DNA of 64,000 bases from Galeopsis tetrahit (lineage: Eukaryota > Streptophyta > Magnoliopsida > Lamiales > Lamiaceae): positions 67,906,265 through 67,970,264 of the forward strand of contig OY776121.1 of NCBI GenBank assembly GCA_963675135.1, given 5' to 3'. This document shows, in pieces, positions 56,681-64,000 of the stretch. The notes under the pieces were generated by a model. The model had not been told where the DNA came from, searched no databases, and saw nothing but the letters and a program-made list of their open reading frames with translations. Within the stretch, counting starts at the first letter, position 1. Each line of letters starts with the position of its first letter. A program made the translations under genes and the position numbers.

Positions 56681-59395
56681 GGGTAAAATGTAGATTTGGT
56701 CCCAAGAGAATGGTTGCTCACGAAATTGGTCCCATTTTAAGCAAAAATGGTCCCAGGTAAATTTTCCGTCTAAAATTGACGGGATTCGTAGCGTGAGATA
56801 CACGCTCTGTTAATGTCTGAAAGAAAAACACTTTACTCTTCGTCTTCGATCAAAGAACCAAAAAACAGCCAAAAAAATTTCAAAAAAAAAAACCTTGAAT
56901 AGCACTGAAATCTCACGCTACTCACTGATCTAAAATCCCAGGCTACTCACTGAAATCCCAAATCTAAGAACCCAAATCCACAATACCTTGAAATCGCACC
57001 TCAAATCGCAAAATCCTAAATCGAAAAACCCTAAATCGCGCCCAAAATCGCACCCCAAATCACAAAACCGTGAAAACGCACCCCAAATCGCACACAAAAT
57101 AAAAAAACCCAGAAGTTGCAACCCCAAATCGCACGATTCCGCTCAAATTGTTTGAAATGGCACTCAAAATTGAAGATACTAAAATCGCACGGCACTAAAA
57201 TCGCAACCACTGAAGATGTTGCGACAAGGCAAGGTTGGAGATCCTCCCCCACGACCTAAATTCATCTGAAAAACTAAGGTTTTTAATTCCCCTAAATTTC
57301 TGCAAAAGAAGAGGTTTTCTTTATGCTCTGTTTTTTTTTTTTTGCATACATAATGATGGATTTTGTCTCTCTGTGTGTTTCAAAAGTGGAAGAAACTCTC
57401 TACTATAGAACAAATACAAGAGTCTTAGAATTGATTTTGTGTTTTTATCTCTTTGTGTGTAATTAGAAGTTTCACTATTTACTTTTTTGGCTTGGTTGAA
57501 AAATAGAAACAGAGTAAACTACTTACTTTTTTGGCCGATTGCATCTCCTCTTATGAATGTTGCTTGCTGCAATGAATTTCTCACCATAATATGAGTTTCT
57601 TAGTCAATTTGTTAGATCTCTAAAAATTAATTGCGTTTTGATGTTGTGGAATGTAAGTAAATGGGTATTTTGTTTGTTTAAAATATGGTAATTAATGGGT
57701 TTCTGTTTAGGAAGAAACATAAATATTGTGTTTTTTGGTTTGATTTTGTTTTTTTGAAAAATACATGTTGTTGCATTCGACCAGATTCTCACTGCTTTTC
57801 GGCTGATTTTGTTTTCGCCTGCCTAAAAAGATTAAGTTTTATCTTATCATAGTTTCTAGTTCGTTTGCCCCTTTACGTTTAATGCTGGCTAATGAACAAA
57901 GTGGAAGTGGCTACATCCACTAATTTCTCATCCTTAGGCTGATGTGTGTCGATTGAACGAAGTGCTTTACTTCTAGATGATTTTTCATTTGGTTTCCTCT
58001 ATATGATTAAGATATTTTATTTTATGCCTAAATTGTTAAATATATATCTCCCTGATGGAAGAGATTGACTCGTGTTTGTTTTGCTCTTTCAATCTTCAAA
58101 CATGTATTGGACATCTTTGGTTTAACATTACCTTAATATTGGCATCCATGAGCTATTCTCTTCTTTTATCTATGTACACTCTTCATGCATTGACAGTTGG
58201 ACAGAAAAAATAAACAAACATTCACGTATAAAATGATTGTTGGACTTTGGATGCTATTCACCTTTTTTGATAAATTGCAGTGGTTTTGTATGCATGCATC
58301 TATTCTGAAATTTTGAAAATTTTGGTTAAATTGTAGTGGTTTTGTATGCGTGTTTATTCTGAGATTTTTTTGGTTAAAGTGCAGTGATTTAGATCTATTT
58401 AGAATGAGATTTAGACATTGGTGTGAAGTAAATTATTTCCAAAATTATGGATTAGGTTGTGAAGTAAATTGTAGTGGTTTTGTATACATTCACTTATTCT
58501 GAATTTTTGGGTTAAATTACATGTGTCTATGAGTTCCCATTTTCTAGCAACAAATGAGTCAATTCCTTTCAACCCTCCTAGACAAGTAGTTTCAAGGGTT
58601 AATATTAGAGCACCGGCTCCCATGACTCTACACCCTAATGAGAACCCAACTATGCAAAGAGGAAGGATAATGGCAACTCCATTAACACTTGTTGTTCTGT
58701 TGCTGAAAGTTAGGGGCAAGAAGTATGTGACCATGACAAACTTGCAAGCATCAATGGTTCAATCTTCCAAGAAGAAGAAGGGTGGCAAAAAGAAGTAAAG
58801 TATGCAGCTTCTTTGTCTTTTATTTTGGGAACTTTAACTTTGGTCTTATTTTGTGTTAGACAGAAAACAATGGCACATCTAGTTTGTGGTTTTACATGAT
58901 TGACTTTGTCTTAGATGAAGTTATTTTGCTAGTTGGTTTGAAACAATTTAAAACAATACTTTTTGGTGTGGTGATGAAGGTTTTTTTTGCTATGAACTTG
59001 TTAATCTTTTGGAATTATGTAATGAAAACAGGACATTCGATCAAATGTTAGATGTCGAAGAAGATGAAGGCATGTGAGTAATTTTTTTTTTTTTTACAAA
59101 TCTGGCATTTTTTTAGTATTTGAGGTTTGGGTTGATAGAGCATGCTATTTAATGGCATGTATGAGCCATTTACCCTCCAAAAAATATGCAGGTCATTTCT
59201 CTTCAAAAAATTCAATTCCAAAGCATTTTCCCTCTTATTTTGCTTTGGGACCATTTTTGCATTTTTATCACTTAACAGAAACCGTTAAGTATTTAACTGT
59301 TGGGACTGTTTTTGCAAAAAATGGGACCAAAAAAGAACGTGGGACCAAAATTGCTTTTGAAAATTTCTCATGGGACCAAACTTGCATTTTACCCT
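56681..59395. mobile_element. Mutator-like element (MULE), non-autonomous or degraded, 2.7 kb
   Basis: Terminal inverted repeats of about 100 bp: GGGTAAAATGTAGATTTGGT with CCCAAGAGAA at the left mirrors TTCTCATGGGACCAAACTTG with CATTTTACCC at the right, including repeated TGGTCCCA blocks. GCTTAATGC flanks both sides (56672-56680 and 59396-59404), a 9-bp target duplication with one extra T at the right junction. The interior has AAATCGCACCCCAAATCGC-type repeats (56,950-57,200) and one 91-codon ORF, but no recognisable transposase. Confidence 0.85.
58523..58798 (+). CDS. Hypothetical 91-aa ORF inside the MULE
   Basis: Begins MSMSSHFLATNESIPFNPPR, has a Pro-rich middle (IRAPAPMTLHPNENPTMQRG) and ends in a lysine-rich tail (SSKKKKGGKKK). 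No known domain. It could be the C-terminal scrap of a MULE-encoded protein, a captured host exon, or chance. The basic end would suit nucleic-acid binding, but that is guesswork. No upstream exon was identified. Confidence 0.35.
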   Translation: MSMSSHFLATNESIPFNPPRQVVSRVNIRAPAPMTLHPNENPTMQRGRIMATPLTLVVLLLKVRGKKYVTMTNLQASMVQSSKKKKGGKKK

Positions 59396-59404
59396 GCTTA
59401 ATGC

Positions 59405-60483
59405 TCTAAAAAAAAAATCAAGATTCAATTTTTATTTTCTCCCATATTTAGGTGGCAGTGACACAAAGCCAAATGGATGTTTTCAAGTTTTCTATTTTGC
59501 TTGAAATGTCAAAATTTTCTTTTAGATGAAATTTCTATCCACCAATAATGTGTATACACTGCATGCGTAAGTAAATGCATATATACATAATACACTGCAT
59601 ATATAGTAGTGAGAAGATATACGGCATTGGAGGAAAAATATCTACTTTAGTTTTATTAAATTCGGGATGACAAACCATAAATTGGTATTTTAATTCGATA
59701 TTTTATATTTATGTTATATATTGACTTCCTAATTTCTTATCCTTTTTTTTTTTTTTTGAAATATTTCTGAATTTTGAACTTAATTATCAACTAATTGAGT
59801 GTGATTATTTTATGAGACCGTCTCATACATAAAATTAAAACTTCATAAATCTACAAATTATATAACTGAGTATGATAAAAAAAAATGTAGAAAACCAACT
59901 AATCAAGTAATATGTTTTTTATTTATTTAAGTGACACAAAGACTCGTAGACTCATATGCAATATCAATATTGAAATAAAGTAATTTTGATACATGGAAAT
60001 AAATCTTGTAATAAATTCAGCATCTTTTATTGGTTCCAGCCTCCAGGATGTCGATCTTAGCTGTGAGATTTTTTCTTTCTGGAAAAGTTTTATAAATTTG
60101 GTGTATGATTTTATCATAATTGCCCTTTATTCATATTTTGGTAAATAATCATGTCGTTTGAATGGTAAGTATGCAATAAAGCCACCGGACAGTAATACAG
60201 TAATAATTAATGAAATCGTAAATATAATTAAAAAGAATTAAAGATTTTAATTTTTTTGATCCAGCTATAGCCTGTAAAATTTGTTCAAAGTTTCACAATT
60301 TATGCAACAATCAATGAAATCATGCACAATAATTTCAAAATAAATATATAATATTCAATTGTGGGTAGTTTCGACCTTTTATTAAATTTTGAATATGTAT
60401 AATCTGGATGTTTAGCTCCCGTCTTATTATCAAATCAAACTATTTTTAAGATTAATTAAATTTCTCAAACTCGCACTTATTTT
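59405..60483. other. Intergenic, AT-rich; no gene seen
   Basis: Short tandem ATAT/CATATA stretches near 59,570-59,610 and a poly-T run at 59,742-59,757. Nothing coding. Confidence 0.5.
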
Positions 60484-60545
60484 GATTGTAGCTCAAGTGG
60501 TTAAAGCACCACTACCTAGGTCTTAGGTCCTGGAGGGGAAAAAAG
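60484..60545 (+). repeat. tRNA-like / SINE-like remnant
   Basis: TGTAGCTCAAGTGGTTAAAG matches an RNA polymerase III A box in tRNA-derived SINEs. GGTCTTAGGTCCTGGAGG follows where a B box would be, but does not match GGTTCGAATCC. Too degenerate to be a tRNA gene. Confidence 0.35.
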
Positions 60546-60919
60546 GGATGGGTCATCAAAAAAAGTATATATTAATTTCGCTTAAAATTAAACTAAATGA
60601 GGAAAAGGATGTAATATCTATACTTCTAAGTAAAATGTGCATCAATGAAGTTGTGCCACAACAATTCTCTTGAGATTGTGTGTCCAATTTGGGAATACTA
60701 TGAATGAGGTAGATGACCTAATACAAAATGCACACAAATTGATAGTAGAAGAATCGTGTGGTCTGTAAATAAGTTTGGATCGAGTTGGTCTCTACTTTTT
60801 TTTGCTAGACTACTCCTTTTAATATATAGCAAAAAACGTGAGATTCACATAATATATATATATCTCACTATATACTAATGGCATGAATTAATATTCTTAA
60901 TTCTATTCCAAATGTCCTT

Positions 60920-61665
60920 ATTGGTATGTTTTTATATTAGGAATAGTCATTTCAAATGGAATGATTATTCCTCAAAATTTGGGAATGGTGATTACTCTCA
61001 ACTCCATGTTTTAGCTATTCCCATTTCTTTAGGAATGAATATTTGTAAAAAATTATTTTACAAAAATGTCATAACTTATTTTTTTAGTTTTAACAACATT
61101 ATTTTATACTTCCAAAAAATAACAAACAACAATAATTATTAATAATTATAATTGTAAAAATAATAATAACATTATTTATTAAAAAATAAATTATAAATTT
61201 AATTGTAATGATAAAAATAATAAAATATTTTAATAATATAACAATAATTCACAACATATTAATAAAAATAAAATTAATAATAATTTATAATAATATTAAT
61301 TATCTTAAATAATTATAAAAAAATAATATTATTATTTAATAAAAATATCATTTAAATATAATAAAAGTATTATAATAAAAATATATATAAAAATAATAAA
61401 TATTATTATTAAATATAAATATAAAAATAATAAAAACATATATATGAGCATTAAAGACCTAATAATCAAAATTAATAATAATAATATTATTATTATTATT
61501 TAAAATATATATAATAATTCCAACCAACCAATATATTTTTAATAACCATAATTTTATATAATACTCACATTTCATTCATGATTCATATCAATCATAAGAA
61601 TGACTATTCTTATATCATTCCATTCAACCCTTCATTCCGCCAAAATTTCATTCAATCATACCAAT
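60920..61665. mobile_element. AT-rich TIR element (possible MITE)
   Basis: ATTGGTATG at 60920 and CATACCAAT at 61657-61665 are exact inverses. GGAATAGTCATTT and AATGACTATTC pair further in. The centre is a long TAATAATA-rich stretch. Target duplication not resolved. Confidence 0.5.
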
Positions 61666-61806
61666 CATGCAGTAATAGAGATGTTTTTTTTCCTTACGCG
61701 TCGTCTTCTCCTTAATTTTGGTGATGTATTGTTCTCTCATTGATTTTGTATGATGTATCATATTTTAGGTGTCATCATAATTAATATTAAGTTGATTTTA
61801 CATAAT

Positions 61807-63168
61807 TGTTGGGATATGAATCCTAAAGACAAGTCCTAAATGATGAAAAGATAAGATAAGTTTTGATAAGCCAAAAAGAAGACTTGAATATTTTCTAAGT
61901 GTTGACTAATCTAGTCTAGTTAAGAAGAAGTCATCTTGTACAGATCAGTAGAGTTCACAAGACAAGTACTAGTTCACAAGATAAGTACTGAGTTTCACAA
62001 GTAATAAGTTCACAAAGATAAGTATAAAAGAAAAGACAAGTACTTATAATATGTTGATACTTTGTATAAGTGTTAGGATTTATACTGAGCTATATTAAAA
62101 GTTGTATAGAAGCTCATGTTTTACGATTTATATTTGTATATTTGATGTATAGATTCTTAAGTTGACTAAACTTTATAACAAGAGCTTAATGTAATGTAAT
62201 AGTCTTGTTAGGATTAGATGCTAGGACTAGATTAGTTCTATGTTGAAATCTACAGAAGATGTCTACTGCACAAGACAAGTAGAAGACGAAGTCTACTACT
62301 GAAGGACAAGACAAGTGCGCAAGACAACAAGACAGGTCAACAAGAAGACTGAAGTTAGTTACAAAAACGCGTGTTGAAGATAAGGATTGAAGAGTTAGTT
62401 AAGAAATAACTAATTAACTGCTTAAACGCGTGGAATGGATAAGTATGGAAGTTGCAAGTTAGTTTTCAAGAAAAGTTGGTTACACAACTTAAAGTTCTTG
62501 AATTCAGAAGTCTATAAATACTTCAAGGTATTCATTCATTAAAGACTACTGAACGACTGCAAATCCAAAGTACTGAAACATTACTGAAGCATTCAAAGAA
62601 GTTTACTCTCAGAGTTTGTTAAAGTTCAGAAAGCAAGTCTGCTACTCAAGTGAAGGAAGATCAAAGAAGACTGCTACTGAAAATCAGAGAAGTTTTTTTG
62701 TTGTTTTTGTTATCAAGCTGCTAGTTACTTGTAAAATAGCTAGTTAGATCGAAGAGGCACTTGGTAGTATTTTCGAGAAGATCTAAGTCTTATTTCTTGG
62801 GACTTAAAGCTACAAGAACACATTACTCCATTGGACGAGTTAATAAGAATATCACAACTGGGTTTGTGAGAGTGGATGTAGACAAGTTGTCGAACCACTA
62901 TAAATCTCGTGTTTGATTTACTTTACTGTTTTGTTTTGTCTTGATTGATTAACTGTTTATCTCCATAATTGAACAAGACTAGTTGAGTAAACACTAAAAC
63001 AGAGTTCTCGAATTAAAGAGTTGAGTATAAACTACTTGGGCTCATTGATTAATTTCGTTATTCCGCATATTGTACTTTGATATATCGAAAGATTTTTAAA
63101 AATTCTATTCACCCCCTCTAGACATTTTCACTAGCTTACTCGTTATTAAACTCAACTTGGGACCTACA
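61807..63168 (+). repeat. 5' LTR of a second copia-type retrotransposon
   Basis: Starts TGTTGGGATATGAATCC and ends GGGACCTACA, two bases before a primer binding site. A TATA box (TATAAATA) is at 62513-62520. The element runs off the window, so the 3' LTR and target duplication cannot be checked. The pyrimidine block TTCACCCCCTCTAGA near the LTR end is common in Sirevirus-like copia elements. Confidence 0.78.
62513..62520 (+). promoter_or_regulatory. TATA box of the second LTR
   Basis: TATAAATA in CTATAAATACTTCAAGG, a plausible U3 promoter core. Confidence 0.55.
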
Positions 63169-63170
63169 AG

Positions 63171-63182
63171 TGGTATCAGAGC
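63171..63182 (+). other. Primer binding site, initiator tRNA-Met
   Basis: TGGTATCAGAGC two bases after the LTR end. Confidence 0.9.
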
Positions 63183-63337
63183 AGTAGTTTACGAACTGCT
63201 GTTTCTTGATAACCAACTCAAGACTTGGGTGAAAGTCTTGGTCCGTGACTGTACGTGCTCTTACGTGTCCTTTATCGCTGTACTTGGAAATATCTGTTTC
63301 TTGATACTATACTGTGTTATACGTATCTTCTTGAATC

Positions 63338-64000
63338 ATGTCGCTCGAAATTAGTGCTAACAAGTTACCTAAGTTCCAGGTTCAGGACTATGACTATTGG
63401 AAGCTGAGGATGGAAGCCATCTTCAGTTCCACTCACGACTTAATGATCTCCGTCATCACTGAAGGTCCAATCGTGACCATGATCCCCAATACTGCAGCCC
63501 TCGACAAGGACAAACCCGTGGGTACTCTCGTCAAGAAACCAAGGTCAGAACTAACCTCTGAAGAAATGAGGCAGAATAATTTGGATAGCTTGGCCAAGAA
63601 TTACATCTTACACACTCTTCCTAACGAGTATCTAGGAAAAGTGTTAAAATGCAAAACTGCCAAAGAGATGTGGGACAGATTAGCTATCATTTGTGAGGGA
63701 CAACCCTAATCAAAGAGAGCAAGCTTTCCACAGCGGTCCAAAGATTTGAATCATTTCATATGAAAGCTGGTGAAACAATTGACCAGTTGGATACTCGTTT
63801 TACTAAGATCATGAATGACTTGGAAGTCCTTGGTAAATCATATACTCCGCGTGAAATCAATCTTAGGATTCTTAAAAGCCTTGATAGTCGATGGAAAATG
63901 GTAAAAATGTTTGTTAAGAATACCCAAGATATAGACGTGTGGACTGCAGAGACCATGTTTCAAACTCTAAAGGCCCATGAGTTTGATTTAGATGAAGATG
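63338..64000 (+). pseudogene. Copia gag, frameshifted, continuing past the window edge
   Basis: The ATG at 63338 opens a gag frame (LPKFQVQDYDYWKLRMEAIF, then KNYILHTLPNEYLGKVLKC and AKEMWDRLAIICEG), which is a UBN2-type copia gag. It stops at 63709. From about 63700 the +1 frame continues the same protein without a break (ESKLSTAVQRFESFHMKAGE, TFTKIMNDLEVLG-like text, then FDLDED at the window edge). One missing base near 63,700 explains the stop. The rest of the element is outside the window. Confidence 0.8.

Noticed and set aside
60484..60560. Possible tRNA gene
   Set aside because: A box only; no B box, no acceptor stem pairing, no anticodon arm.

Overview
The window is nuclear DNA of a flowering plant. 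Intron-containing genes, plant-only families (G-type lectin receptor kinase, RFL-type PPR, plant GDSL lipase, GT47, DMP/DUF679), AT-rich spacers, copia retrotransposons primed by initiator tRNA-Met, and many Stowaway, hAT and Mutator-type miniature elements all point to a eudicot. An asterid (Lamiales- or Solanales-like) is a reasonable guess from the R1-type NBS-LRR remnant, but the sequence does not prove it.

Layout: 0.1-3.2 kb, a multi-exon minus-strand gene with a DUF1985/plant-mobile-like domain and a duplicated 5' end. 4.6-7.1 kb, a G-type lectin receptor kinase (minus) whose single 96-nt intron is stop-free and in frame. 8.3-10.2 kb, a PPR gene (minus) with a duplicated 3' flank. 10.7-11.4 kb, nested MITEs. 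12.2-14.1 kb, a four-exon GDSL lipase (minus) with a clear TATA box. 14.8-16.2 kb, nested small elements: a TRIM/SMART-like mini-LTR element broken by a hAT-type MITE with a perfect 8-bp target duplication.

16.8-35.2 kb is repeat territory. A degenerate array (16.8-18.6) leads into a homogeneous ~98-bp satellite (19.1-33.2, about 64 monomers, part of it in ~921-bp higher-order repeats). A young 7.8-kb copia element (19,714-27,491) sits inside the satellite. To its right, an inverted-repeat-bounded block carries a decayed NBS-LRR fragment and a second copy of the sequence that borders the satellite on the left.

35.4-36.3 kb holds a hAT-like element. 36.4-38.4 kb holds a small conserved-looking protein gene with a 1.45-kb leader intron. 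39.8-41.6 kb holds MITEs. 41.8-44.7 kb is a three-exon GT47 exostosin gene (plus). 45.3-46.0 kb is an intronless DMP membrane protein (minus). 48.1-55.7 kb is a twelve-exon FAB1-type phosphatidylinositol-3-phosphate 5-kinase (minus) lacking a full FYVE domain. 56.7-59.4 kb is a Mutator-like element with a 9-bp target duplication, inserted just upstream of the FAB1 gene. 59.4-61.8 kb is AT-rich repeat sequence. 61.8 kb to the window edge is the 5' LTR and start of gag of a second copia element, with gag frameshifted.

The genes do not form an operon-like unit. The set lectin kinase / GT47 exostosin / FAB1 resembles, from memory, the Arabidopsis At1g34260-At1g34300 neighbourhood, so this may be a conserved gene block greatly expanded by satellite and transposons. 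Exon limits were worked out by hand from GT/AG sites and reading phase and have not been checked against RNA.
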